Shown here: positions 50,704 to 58,840 of the stretch, in pieces
Position numbering within the stretch: position 1 is the stretch's first letter
Layout: each line of letters starts with the position of its first letter
NCBI RefSeq assembly: GCF_000614065.1
Contig: NZ_BAKG01000014.1
Span: 1-64,000, forward strand
DNA from: Prevotella dentasini JCM 15908
Lineage (GTDB): Bacteria; Bacteroidota; Bacteroidia; Bacteroidales; Bacteroidaceae
Length of the DNA: 64,000 nucleotides
Direction: 5' to 3'
Made by a program: the position numbers and the translations under genes
The notes under the pieces: generated by a model
What the model was told of the DNA's origin: nothing
The model's input: only the letters and a program-made list of their open reading frames with translations
Database searches by the model: none

Positions 50704-51483
50704 TTAAAGTGTATTGAGGAAATTGCGAAGCAGAAGAACGCTCATGATGTTGCTGTTCTTGTGCTTCTCAGTAATGTCGGTGTACATCTTGCCCTTGTTC
50801 CTGATATATACGACACCGTCGAGAATGGCTATCTTTATGGCGTCGGCATCGCTTTCCAACGTTGCCATTGCATCATTGAATTGTGCATTTTGGTGTCTGC
50901 TGAAATCGGAAAGAAACTTTGCTTCGCCAATAACGTACCGCCCGTGGATACGGGCAACGAAATCAAGTCCTTTGCTGTGATGATAGCCTAATTGTTCTCG
51001 GGCAAACAGCTTCATGTCTTGGTCTGACGCGTTTAGGATACCGTCGTCCTCCCTGCTCTCAAACTCCTCTTTCTTCATCAGCGGAAATCCCAACACACCT
51101 GAATTGACCCAGTTCTTGAACATCGGACCAATTTGTCGGTTGGTTTCCTTAGGCTGACTGCATTTCTCGTAAAGTTTGTCCAAGTCCATCTCCATTATTT
51201 CAGATGCAAGTCGGTTGACGGTTCTCGGATTCCTCTCCAGCGACGACCGGTCTTTTTTAAGGAAAGCCACGTAGCTGTCCTTTATGGGAAAGAGCTTCAG
51301 TTTCAGCAAGTTTTCTATCAGTGCCTTGTGGTCCCGGGAATAGTAGGCAGCCTCAACCTTGTCCCAAACTTTCTCGTTCAGGTTTCTGATACCGTTGGGT
51401 ATTGTAGGATAAACCCTATATAAATCGTCAAGATATGCCTTTTGAGAAGCATACTCAAGACTTTGCTCTAAGAACCAATTCAT
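50704..51483 (-). CDS. Type II restriction endonuclease-like protein (Tsp45I-like)
   Basis: This 259-residue protein has a PD-(D/E)xK-type core in KGLDFVARIHGRYVIGEAKF (Asp and the E-A-K triad), followed by RHQNAQFNDAMATLES and IAILDGVVYIRNKGKMY. The N-terminal half is helical. The pattern, including KETNRQIGPMF, resembles the Tsp45I-like endonucleases as I remember them; the family is not verified. No methyltransferase is found beside it: the neighbours are parC and glyS. It may depend on a methylase elsewhere, be inactive, or be a solitary defence nuclease. Confidence 0.6.
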   Translation of the reverse strand: MNWFLEQSLEYASQKAYLDDLYRVYPTIPNGIRNLNEKVWDKVEAAYYSRDHKALIENLLKLKLFPIKDSYVAFLKKDRSSLERNPRTVNRLASEIMEMDLDKLYEKCSQPKETNRQIGPMFKNWVNSGVLGFPLMKKEEFESREDDGILNASDQDMKLFAREQLGYHHSKGLDFVARIHGRYVIGEAKFLSDFSRHQNAQFNDAMATLESDADAIKIAILDGVVYIRNKGKMYTDITEKHKNSNIMSVLLLRNFLNTL

Positions 51484-51540
51484 TTTTATTGGACAAATTA
51501 TTTAATAAGATGCAGAGACGCCTTAATCTCAATTCTCGCA

Positions 51541-51548
51541 CAAAAGTA
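51541..51548 (-). promoter_or_regulatory. -7 box of the restriction endonuclease gene
   Basis: TACTTTTG on the minus strand, 58 bases from the start codon. A -33 element is not evident. Confidence 0.5.
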
Positions 51549-51717
51549 CAAAGAAAAATCTATAGTCGGGCGTCTGGAAAAGTATATTTATCGTATTGTC
51601 CTATGATTATATGACAATGTCGGGCAAGAAGATGTGGTCTTGGGAGATGTCAACACTTCCTGTTTCGTAACTAAGGATGTTTTTAGCCGTAAGATGAAAG
51701 AGGCGGAACGGTTCAGC

Positions 51718-51755
51718 GAGAGTGGCACTTTGACACTGCGAAAGTGCCGGTTTCG
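51718..51755. repeat. Intergenic mosaic inverted repeat, copy F
   Basis: GGCACTTT (51724-51731) pairs with AAAGTGCC (51741-51748). The 20-mer GGCACTTTGACACTGCGAAA (51724-51743) is identical to copy D. It is a short two-unit form between divergent genes. Confidence 0.85.
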
Positions 51756-52148
51756 TTGTGTCGTTTTGGCCTTTTGCTGAAATGGGGAAGATAATTTTAT
51801 AGAGAAATTATGTAACTATTTGATGGTCAAATGTTTAATGTGAGGCTTGGAAGGAATGGCAGGCAGACCTTAAAATGAAAGACAGAGCGTGGTGGGAACA
51901 GGTAGGGGAAGGATGGAATGTGATATGGTAGCACATGTGGGATGCACGTCTTGGAGCCTGCTTCATTTCGTTTGCAGGTGCAGTGGCAAGGATGCGGTAA
52001 TTGTAAAGGAAGGACATAAGGCTTTCTTATGTTGTTCACGGGATAAAGCTCCTGACCCTGTCATGTGGTTTTTAATAATAAATATTCCTCGGAGAATCCA
52101 ATCCCCTAACTTTTATTTCCATTTGCGTGCAAATTGAAAAAGATTGTT

Positions 52149-52156
52149 TACCTTTG
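52149..52156 (+). promoter_or_regulatory. -7 box of glyS
   Basis: TACCTTTG, 38 bases upstream of the glyS ATG, with TTTG about 23 bases further upstream. Confidence 0.6.
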
Positions 52157-52194
52157 CGGATAAAACAGAAAAAATATCAAATTTAGATACAATC

Positions 52195-53742
52195 ATGGCA
52201 CAGGAAGATGTTTTCAAGAAGATTGTGAGCCATTGCAAGGAATATGGCTTTGTATTTCCAAGTAGCGAAATTTACGACGGACTCGCAGCTGTCTACGACT
52301 ACGGGCAGAACGGTGTAGAGCTGAAGAACAACATAAAGCAATACTGGTGGCAGTCGATGGTACTGCTTCACAACAATATCGTGGGCATCGACGCCTCCAT
52401 ATTCATGCACCCTGACGTGTGGAAGGCAAGCGGCCACGTAGACGCGTTCAACGACCCGCTGATAGACAACCGCGACTCGAAGAAACGCTACCGTGCCGAC
52501 AATCTCATCGAAGACCAGATAGGCAAGTACGAGGAGAAGATTGAGAAAGAGGTGGCAAAGGCTGCCAAGAAGTTCGGAGAGGCGTTCGACGAGGCCAAGT
52601 TCCGTGAGACCAATCCGCGTGTACTTGTAAATCAGAAGAAGCGCGACGAACTCCATGCCCGCTATGCCGAGGCTATGCAGGGGCCGGACTTGGAGGCTCT
52701 GAAGCAGATTATCGTAGACGAGGAGATTGCAGACCCCATCAGCGGTACCAAGAACTGGACCGACGTGCGCCAGTTCAACCTGATGTTCTCTACCGAGATG
52801 GGAGCGTCTGCCGATTCGGCCAGCAAGATTTATCTCCGCCCGGAGACGGCTCAGGGTATCTTTGTCAACTTCCTCAATGTTCAGAAAACCGGCCGCATGA
52901 AGCTGCCGTTCGGCATCTGCCAGATAGGCAAGGCGTTCCGCAACGAGATTGTAGCCCGTCAGTTCGTGTTCCGCATGCGTGAGTTCGAGCAGATGGAGAT
53001 GCAGTTCTTCTGTCAGCCGGGTACGGAGATGAAGTGGTTCGAATATTGGAAGAAGCACAGGCTGGCATGGCACGAGGCTCTGGGCATGGGAGACGAGAAC
53101 TATCGCCTGCACGACCATGAGAAACTGGCGCACTATGCCAATGCCGCTACGGACATAGAGTTCCGCATGCCGTTCGGTTTCAAGGAGGTGGAGGGCATCC
53201 ACTCCCGTACCGACTTCGACCTTTCGCAGCACGAGAAGTTCTCGGGCAGGCAGGTGAAGTACTTCGACCCGGAACGTAATGAGAACTATACTCCATACGA
53301 CGTGGAGACCTCTATCGGCGTAGACCGCATGTTTCTCACCGTTTTGTGCCACAGCTATACGGAGGAACAGCTCGAAAATGGTTCCAGCCGTGTCGTTCTG
53401 AAGCTGCCCGAGCCACTGGCTCCGGTGAAGTGTGCCGTGCTTCCGCTCGTGAATAAGGACGGACTGCCGGAGAAGGCACAGGAGATTGTCAACGAGCTGA
53501 AGTTCCATTTCAACACCCATATTGAGGCGAAGGACTCCATAGGGAAGCGTTATCGTCGTCAGGATGCCATCGGCACGCCTTTCTGCGTTACCGTAGACGG
53601 CGACACGCTGACCGACAACACCGTTACCCTGCGCCACCGCGACTCCATGAAGCAGGAGCGTGTGCCGGTAGAGAAGCTGCGCGGGATAATCGAGGACCGC
53701 GTTTCCATCACCTCGCTGCTGAAGAAGATAGACATTGACTAA
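52195..53742 (+). CDS. glyS: Glycyl-tRNA synthetase (single-chain class II type)
   Basis: This 515-residue class II synthetase charges tRNA-Gly. The motif-2 region is CQIGKAFRNEI and motif 3 is in ETSIGVDRMFLTVLC. The N-terminal catalytic region has YDGLAAVYDYGQNGVELKNN. A C-terminal anticodon-binding domain follows (from about residue 420: VKCAVLPLVNKDGLPEKAQE). This is the alpha2-type single polypeptide seen in Bacteroidota and eukaryotes. I choose the ATG at 52195 (MAQEDVFKK) as it follows the promoter. Confidence 0.94.
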   Translation: MAQEDVFKKIVSHCKEYGFVFPSSEIYDGLAAVYDYGQNGVELKNNIKQYWWQSMVLLHNNIVGIDASIFMHPDVWKASGHVDAFNDPLIDNRDSKKRYRADNLIEDQIGKYEEKIEKEVAKAAKKFGEAFDEAKFRETNPRVLVNQKKRDELHARYAEAMQGPDLEALKQIIVDEEIADPISGTKNWTDVRQFNLMFSTEMGASADSASKIYLRPETAQGIFVNFLNVQKTGRMKLPFGICQIGKAFRNEIVARQFVFRMREFEQMEMQFFCQPGTEMKWFEYWKKHRLAWHEALGMGDENYRLHDHEKLAHYANAATDIEFRMPFGFKEVEGIHSRTDFDLSQHEKFSGRQVKYFDPERNENYTPYDVETSIGVDRMFLTVLCHSYTEEQLENGSSRVVLKLPEPLAPVKCAVLPLVNKDGLPEKAQEIVNELKFHFNTHIEAKDSIGKRYRRQDAIGTPFCVTVDGDTLTDNTVTLRHRDSMKQERVPVEKLRGIIEDRVSITSLLKKIDID

Positions 53743-53897
53743 GGACTGGCGGTGAGCGGACTGGCGCATCGGCAGGTTGGTTGCCGGCGAGTTCACAAGC
53801 AGACCGTTGCGATACGAGTATGCCTCAGGAGTGGACGGCTCCGTCCGTCTGCTTCGTCCGGCATCTCCATATAGACATTTTGAGACATTAAAAGACT

Positions 53898-54542
53898 ATG
53901 ATGAAAATGAGAAAGTTCATGCTTCGCCATACGACGCGCATGCTGGGAGTATTCGCTCTCCTGCTTTCGGCAGGGTTGTTTGCCTCCTGTTCGGAAAGCG
54001 ATAATACGGTAGAAGAGTATGCCGGCTGGAAGGCGAAGAACGAAAACTATTGGGATAATCTCTACAGAACCACACAGCAGAAGATAGCCGAAGGTGACCG
54101 GACGTGGCAGATAATCCTGAACTATAGTTACCAGAACCAGACTGGCAGTAGCGAGTCGCCGCTGTCGTATGGCAAGGACAAATATATCATTGTCCACACG
54201 TTGGCAACGAGCAACAGCATGGAGAGTCCGCTATACACCGACTCGGTTCAGGTGCACTATCAGGGACGGCTCATTCCCTCGGAGACCTATACGGCCGGGC
54301 TTGTCTTCGACAGCTCTTGGGGAGGGGGAGTGTTCGATGCCGAGACGTCCAAGGCGGCAGGCATGCGCGTGAGCAAGCTGGTAGACGGCTTCTCCACAGC
54401 CCTTCAGGCGATGCACCTCGGCGACCATTGGGTGGTGTATATTCCCTATCAGCTGGGCTATGGTGCAGAGGCGAAGAACGACATACCAGCCTATTCCTCC
54501 CTCATCTTCGATGTGCAGCTGTCTAAAATCATAAGAAGATAA
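53898..54542 (+). CDS. FKBP-type peptidyl-prolyl isomerase, predicted lipoprotein
   Basis: This 214-residue protein has a signal with lipobox (LSAGLFASCSES) and a C-terminal FKBP-type domain: VQVHYQGRLI, FDSSW, VDGFSTALQAMHLGDHWVVY, QLGYGAEA and YSSLIFDVQL. It acts in the periplasm or on the outer membrane in protein folding. It is about 155 bases after glyS. Confidence 0.88.
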   Translation: MMKMRKFMLRHTTRMLGVFALLLSAGLFASCSESDNTVEEYAGWKAKNENYWDNLYRTTQQKIAEGDRTWQIILNYSYQNQTGSSESPLSYGKDKYIIVHTLATSNSMESPLYTDSVQVHYQGRLIPSETYTAGLVFDSSWGGGVFDAETSKAAGMRVSKLVDGFSTALQAMHLGDHWVVYIPYQLGYGAEAKNDIPAYSSLIFDVQLSKIIRR

Positions 54543-54682
54543 GGTCGAGAATCTTGCATTTCTCTCCGATTACCTAATATTTGCAATAGCTGTTGCAAAA
54601 CTTATGTCGGACAGGTCTGAACCCCTCGGAGCTGCCCGGCATGATTGTCAATTGCCAATTGTCAATTGTCCGTTACCCGAAA

Positions 54683-56103
54683 ATGATTCTCAACAAACCC
54701 CTTTCCGATGCTCTCCTGTCACGAATCCGCAATGGCGGAGCGATGACAACGGGCGAAAAGCTCAACCTTATCATTCAGTTGAGCATCCCCTCCATCTTGG
54801 CTCAGATTACGTCTGTGCTGATGTTCTATATCGATGCGTCCATGGTCGGCTCACTGGGAGCGGCAGCCTCGGCATCAATAGGGCTTGTAGAGCCTGCCAC
54901 GTGGCTCTTCGGCTCGTTGGTGGCAGCGGGTTCGATGGGCTTTTCCGTACAGGCAGCCCACTTTATCGGAGCAAACGACTTTGTGCAGGCACGTTCCGTG
55001 ATGCGCCACGGATATATTTTCGGAATGGTGTCCAGCCTGCTTCTGCTGGCCGTGGCCGTAGCTGTGTCTGGCCCGTTGCCCGGATGGCTGGGCGGCGGAG
55101 CCGACATCTGTCCGGATGCTTCGCTCTATTTCCTCATCTTCACCATGGCTACGCCTTTCCATACGCTGGAGAACCTGTCGGCAGCCATGCTTAAGGTTTC
55201 CGGCGACATGCGGCATCCGAGCTTCGTAGCCGTACTGATGTGCATCTTCGATGTGGTTTTCAACTTCTTCCTTATCTTTCCCACGCGTACCGTAGAAGTC
55301 TTGGGCACTTCCCTTACCGTTTATGGCGCAGGGATGGGGGTGTCCGGTGCAGCCTTGGGCACGCTCCTGTCGTTTGTCGTGGCAGCCGTTCCGCTCGTCT
55401 ATCATGCCGTCTTCCGCAGTCCCATCCTTGCTTGGCGGCTTGATGCCCGACGCTTTGTATGGAAAGGAGGTATATCTGGAATGCAATGAAAATATCCGCA
55501 CCGATGGCCTTGCAGTATCTCTTGATGAACGGGGCGCAGCTGGTTTCTACGATGATAGTCGCCCCTTTGGGCAATTTCTCCATCGCCGCCCATTCGTTTG
55601 CCATTACGGCCGAGAGCCTCTGCTATATGCCGGGATTCGGCATAGGCGAAGCGGCCACGACGCTGATAGGGCAGAGTGTCGGGGCGCAGCGGAAAGACCT
55701 GTGCTGGGGATTTGCCCGGATGACGGTGTTCCTCGGCATGGCGGTGATGGCATTGATGGGTGTCGTCATGTATGTCTTTGCCCCCGAGATGATAGGGATA
55801 CTCTCTCCCGTTGCCGAAATCCGCGAACTGGGTACGGCCGTCCTTCGCATCGAAGCCTTTGCCGAACCGTTCTTTGCCGCTGCCATCGTTGCCTACAATA
55901 TCTGCATCGGTGCCGGCGACACGCTCCGTCCGTCCATTATCAATCTCAGTTCTATATGGATGGTCCGTCTGACGACCGCCGCCCTCCTTGCCCCGAAGTA
56001 CGGACTGCGTGGCGTGTGGGTGGCGATGGCCATTGAACTCACATTCCGCGGAACTCTCTTCCTGATATACCTGTTCCGCAAGAAGTGGATGAAAATAGAG
56101 TGA
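54683..56103 (+). CDS. MATE-family multidrug/efflux transporter (frame broken)
   Basis: This protein of about 474 residues has 12 predicted transmembrane helices with the MATE pattern: IPSILAQITSVLMFYIDASM, SASIGLVEPATWLFGSLVAA, and in the second half MKISAPMALQYLLMNGAQLV. I choose the ATG at 54683 (MILNKPLSDALLSRIRNGGA). The frame breaks at about 55466: one G missing (AAAGGGAGG read as AAAGGAGG) separates FVWKGG from YIWNAMKIS. MATE proteins export drugs or metabolites in exchange for Na+ or H+. The break is probably an error. Confidence 0.88.
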
Positions 56104-56158
56104 GCAGGCAGAGTGTCGTCCCTGCCGGCAGGTAGGCAGCCGAAAGGAAAAATAAAAA

Positions 56159-56188
56159 CCTTGCCATAAGATCACTCCCACGGCAAGG
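56159..56188 (-). terminator. Minus-strand terminator between MATE gene and tRNA
   Basis: On the minus strand CCTTGCC (56182-56188) pairs with GGCAAGG (56159-56165) and is followed by TTTTTATTTTT (56148-56158). This terminates leftward transcription, yet no leftward gene is obvious upstream except a small frame (56219-56449). Confidence 0.6.
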
Positions 56189-56307
56189 CGCATCGTATAG
56201 AAGAATATTTATAAGAGGTTACTTTCCTTTGATTGATTCGGTGCTGATTCTGCGTCGCGCCTGTTCTCTCAACAGATGTGTCGGGCAGAACCATTGTCCT
56301 ATAAAAA

Positions 56308-56351
56308 ACCGTTGCCTTTCTCCTCTGTTGAGGAGGAGAAGTGGCAACGGT
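56308..56351 (-). terminator. Second minus-strand terminator-like hairpin
   Basis: ACCGTTGCC and GGCAACGGT (56308-56316 and 56343-56351) form a stem extended by CTCCTC/GAGGAG pairing, followed on the minus strand by six T (56303-56308). It lies inside the small leftward frame, where four leucine codons (PLPLLLL) overlap the hairpin, so it resembles an attenuator. Confidence 0.55.
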
Positions 56352-56654
56352 CTCATCACATAATCATAAAAACTCATTTTTGTATAAAAGCGTATGCTTT
56401 TGTCAGGCCATGTCCTCTGTATGCTTAGAAGACTTTTTTCCCTTTTCATTGTGATAATGCCGTCGGGTGCCCGTTCCCCTATTATGCAGACATGTTTTTA
56501 ACATCAATTTAGAAAACGGGGCTTCTATTTGGATTAGTTGACACATATCTGCCAGTCCCACCAAGTAATCGCCGCTGTCTGCCGGCTGCTTGCTTCCCGT
56601 CTTGCCGGCAGGGCAGTCTTGTCAGTATCTGGGCTGCATCTTCTTTTAGAAATA

Positions 56655-56686
56655 TTTGGTATTTAGCAAAAGAAATGCTACCTTTG
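56655..56686 (+). promoter_or_regulatory. Promoter of tRNA-Leu
   Basis: TTTG (56655-56658), 20 bases, TACCTTTG (56679-56686), just before the tRNA at 56699. A full match to the consensus. Confidence 0.8.
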
Positions 56687-56698
56687 CACAACTTTTCT

Positions 56699-56780
56699 GC
56701 GCCTGTGGCGGAATTGGTAGACGCGCCAGACTTAGGATCTGGTGGTTTATGCTGTGCAGGTTCGAGTCCTGTCAGGCGCA
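56699..56780 (+). tRNA. tRNA-Leu (TAG anticodon)
   Basis: The acceptor stem is GCGCCTG (56699-56705) with CAGGCGC near 56773-56779 and discriminator A. The anticodon loop CTTAGGA between stems CCAGA and TCTGG gives anticodon TAG, reading CUA and other CUN codons. The D arm has GAATTGGTAGACGCG, the variable arm is long as for Leu, and the T loop is TTCGAGT. CCA is not fully encoded. Confidence 0.95.
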
Positions 56781-56792
56781 CATTTCTTTCAG

Positions 56793-56847
56793 CTGAAAAC
56801 GGGTTATTGGGCGAATGAATGGTCCTTTAACTCGTTTTCAGTTTTTT
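56793..56847 (+). terminator. Terminator after tRNA-Leu
   Basis: CTGAAAACGGGTT (56793-56805) pairs with AACTCGTTTTCAG (56829-56841) with one mismatch, followed by six T (56842-56847). No gene is seen from here to 57040. Confidence 0.85.
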
Positions 56848-57040
56848 GCGGTCTGACTTTTGGGGCGCATTTATGACGCTGCGACATCCATAAAGAAGAG
56901 GATGGCGCACTTGTTTCCATGCGATGCCAATATCAGCATCAGATTATCAGCATGCAGTATATCTGAGGAGCAGGTGAGGCAAAGGCAGGGTGATGCACCG
57001 GAAGGGGAGGGAGACTTCTTCCGTCTGCTCTTCTTGTCTG

Positions 57041-57652
57041 TCAGCCGTGCTGTTGCTCGCCCTTCACATAGAGCTTGTGGTGGGACGTGCTCACGTTGCG
57101 AATCCTGCCGTCGGCCTCCAGCCGGGCGGCGAGGCGGTAGGCATGGCTCCGGGAGAGGTTGAGACGGCGGCGGAGGCTGGCAACGGTGATGGCCGGCTGC
57201 GTGGCGAACAGGCTGTCGAGGACCGTGCCGAGAGCCTCGTCGGTGGGTACGGTAGGCGTGCCGCGGGTGTAGGTAGCGTTGCTGAACTCAATGCCGCGGA
57301 GGGCTTCGAGGAACTCGGTGTCGGGATGGAACTTCACCTTCCGCACCTCGGGATTGCGCAGCCGGTAGTGATGCGAGCGCGGGTCTTCGTAGAGGTCGCC
57401 CCGTATGGCGAGCGAGAAGTAGCCGATGCCGGGCAGGTGGACGTTGTTGCCCATCTTGAGTTCTTCGGCAATCTCGTCCTTCAGGGCTGTGAGCGCGCCT
57501 ATGATGTCTGCCGGAGTGAGCGACGTGGCTTGCTGAATGTGGCGGCTGATGCGCTTGAGTCCTACGGTCTCGTTCTCTACTGCGACCACCTTGTAGGCCG
57601 TTTTGCCCGAGATGGGGCTATGGTTCCTGATGAGCTTATAAGATACTGACAT
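57041..57652 (-). CDS. HU-related DNA-binding protein with C-terminal winged-helix-like domain
   Basis: This 203-residue protein has an HU-like N-terminal domain (SVSYKLIRNHSPISGKTAYK, then RHIQQATSLTPADIIGALTA and the beta-arm region VHLPGIGYFSLAIRGDLYED), about residues 1-125. The C-terminal part (about 145-190) has a helix-turn-helix-like segment, TVASLRRRLNLSRSHAYRLA, ending RLEADGRI. HU-related proteins are common in Bacteroidota, but the added helix-turn-helix is notable. Its 5' leader carries four 22-bp palindromes, possible operators, so autoregulation is likely (inference). Confidence 0.75.
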   Translation of the reverse strand: MSVSYKLIRNHSPISGKTAYKVVAVENETVGLKRISRHIQQATSLTPADIIGALTALKDEIAEELKMGNNVHLPGIGYFSLAIRGDLYEDPRSHHYRLRNPEVRKVKFHPDTEFLEALRGIEFSNATYTRGTPTVPTDEALGTVLDSLFATQPAITVASLRRRLNLSRSHAYRLAARLEADGRIRNVSTSHHKLYVKGEQQHG

Positions 57653-57699
57653 GACTTTTCCTTAATGTCTGTGTTGGTGGATATGGAGGTTTCAGAACT

Positions 57700-57783
57700 G
57701 TCTCACTATTATGAGACGGTTGTCTCACTATTATGAAACGATTGTCTCACTATTATGAGACGTTTGTCTCACTATTATGAGAC
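57700..57783. repeat. Four 22-bp tandem palindromes in the HU-like gene leader
   Basis: GTCTCACTATTATGAGAC occurs at 57700-57717, 57722-57739 (one change, GAAAC), 57744-57761 and 57766-57783, at an exact 22-bp period with 4-base spacers. Each is GTCTCA-6-TGAGAC. They lie between the promoter (57801-57832) and the start codon at 57652, so they are transcribed. They may be protein-binding operators or RNA hairpins. Confidence 0.93.
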
Positions 57784-57800
57784 GAATATAATTCTTGGTG

Positions 57801-57832
57801 CAAAGATAATGCAAATCCTTGGTATATGCAAG
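57801..57832 (-). promoter_or_regulatory. Promoter of the HU-like gene
   Basis: On the minus strand CTTG (57829-57832), 20 bases, TATCTTTG (57801-57808). A start near 57795 gives a leader of about 140 bases that contains the palindrome array. Confidence 0.75.
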
Positions 57833-58178
57833 AGGAAAGCATGGGGAAACGTTTTCCGCCCTGCGCCTGTGGGTGTGTGGGGCGCGCATGTACCGTCCGG
57901 TCGGGCAGGGATGGCCTCGCCTGTGGAGGGCGGTTGCGGTGGCTTTTCGTCGTAGCACACGGCAAAAGCTGCGTGGCAGGCCTGCTGCCACAGCCGGACG
58001 GAAGTCTATATATTAAGGTGTGGCGCGTGGATGGCAGGCAGCCGGGAGTTTTTCCTGAAAGTTTTTGGTGGTGGATAGTGGAGATGTCAATACGCTGAAA
58101 ATCAGCTGTTTGTCAGCCTGAATCTAACTTCCGTTGCCTTTCTGAAGGAAAATAATTTGAAAAAAAGTTCATGAAAAG
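57833..58178. other. Divergent intergenic region
   Basis: About 345 bases between two promoters. Several short frames overlap but none has protein features. Nothing more is supported. Confidence 0.5.
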
Positions 58179-58210
58179 TTTGCAGGAAAGGGATTTTTGC
58201 CATATCTTTG
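58179..58210 (+). promoter_or_regulatory. Promoter of the DUF3836 gene
   Basis: TTTG (58179-58182), 20 bases, TATCTTTG (58203-58210); leader of about 60 bases. Confidence 0.75.
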
Positions 58211-58273
58211 CAGTGTACTAATAAAGTAGAACACTACAACAAAGTAATAATAACAACTTAAAAGCCCTATAAT

Positions 58274-58759
58274 ATGGATATTATCATCACTTCGGCAACG
58301 CTGATGGCCATGTATTTCAGCCCTGTCAGCAACAACATGAACGGATTCTGCTACAATCCCCAAGTTGTGAACAATCAAGTGGAGAATGTTGAGGTGCTGT
58401 CGAACTCCGACAACCATCTCGCCCGGAAGTACCGCTACAGCTTTGACTACGACGGGCAGAGCCGCCTCACGGGCAAGACCGTCCAGACGTGGAACGGCTA
58501 TCGTCAGCGTTGGGAGCCTTCCTACCGGCTCACCTTTGCCTACTCTGCCGGCGGCATGACCGTTGCGCGCAGCCTGTGGGACAAGCGGAAGAAGACATTC
58601 TCGCCGGTCGACGAGGAAATGGTCTACAAGAAGGAGGGCGACCACATCCTCGCCGTGAGCACCTACGAGCGCAAGTCGCAGACGGGCGAGCTGGTCCTGA
58701 CGGGCAGCACCCTTATGCTGAACCCCTACGAGGGCTATCTGCTGGCTCAGGCCCGGTAG
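58274..58759 (+). CDS. DUF3836 family protein
   Basis: This 161-residue protein shows the DUF3836 pattern of two repeats: YRYSFDYDGQSRLTGKTVQT, WNGYRQRWEPSYRLTFAYSA, then VYKKEGDHILAVSTYERKS. The family is secreted or surface-linked in Bacteroidota and of unknown function. The N-terminus (MDIIITSATLMAMYFSP) is weakly hydrophobic rather than a clear signal peptide. The next gene, an ABC ATPase, starts 81 bases later. Confidence 0.75.
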   Translation: MDIIITSATLMAMYFSPVSNNMNGFCYNPQVVNNQVENVEVLSNSDNHLARKYRYSFDYDGQSRLTGKTVQTWNGYRQRWEPSYRLTFAYSAGGMTVARSLWDKRKKTFSPVDEEMVYKKEGDHILAVSTYERKSQTGELVLTGSTLMLNPYEGYLLAQAR

Positions 58760-58840
58760 CCGCCCCGGGCAGAAACGCCATCGCCCGACATTCATTCACG
58801 CACATCATCATCACCCAACAGCCACCACCCCACACCCACA

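Larger units (their letters stand above)
51484..52194. other. Divergent intergenic region before glyS
   Basis: About 710 AT-leaning bases. It holds the -7 boxes at 51541-51548 (minus) and 52149-52156 (plus) and repeat copy F (51718-51755). An open frame at 51889-52137 has no protein features. Confidence 0.55.

Noticed and set aside
52183-53796. 537-codon antisense open frame over glyS
   Set aside because: A shadow of glyS. It shows no recognisable domains.
54646-54670. GTCAATTG tandem repeat as a functional site
   Set aside because: Three short imperfect copies near the MATE start; too short to separate from chance.
56699-57040. tRNA-Leu as an integration site for a mobile element
   Set aside because: No integrase nearby and no repeat of the tRNA 3' end was seen; the tRNA is followed by a normal terminator.
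56860-57162. Rightward gene opposite the HU-like gene
   Set aside because: It overlaps the well-supported minus-strand gene and has biased, low-complexity content.
57700-57783. CRISPR-like array
   Set aside because: The repeats are short palindromes of 18 bases with 4-base, nearly constant spacers; no cas genes. It is an operator or hairpin array, not a CRISPR.
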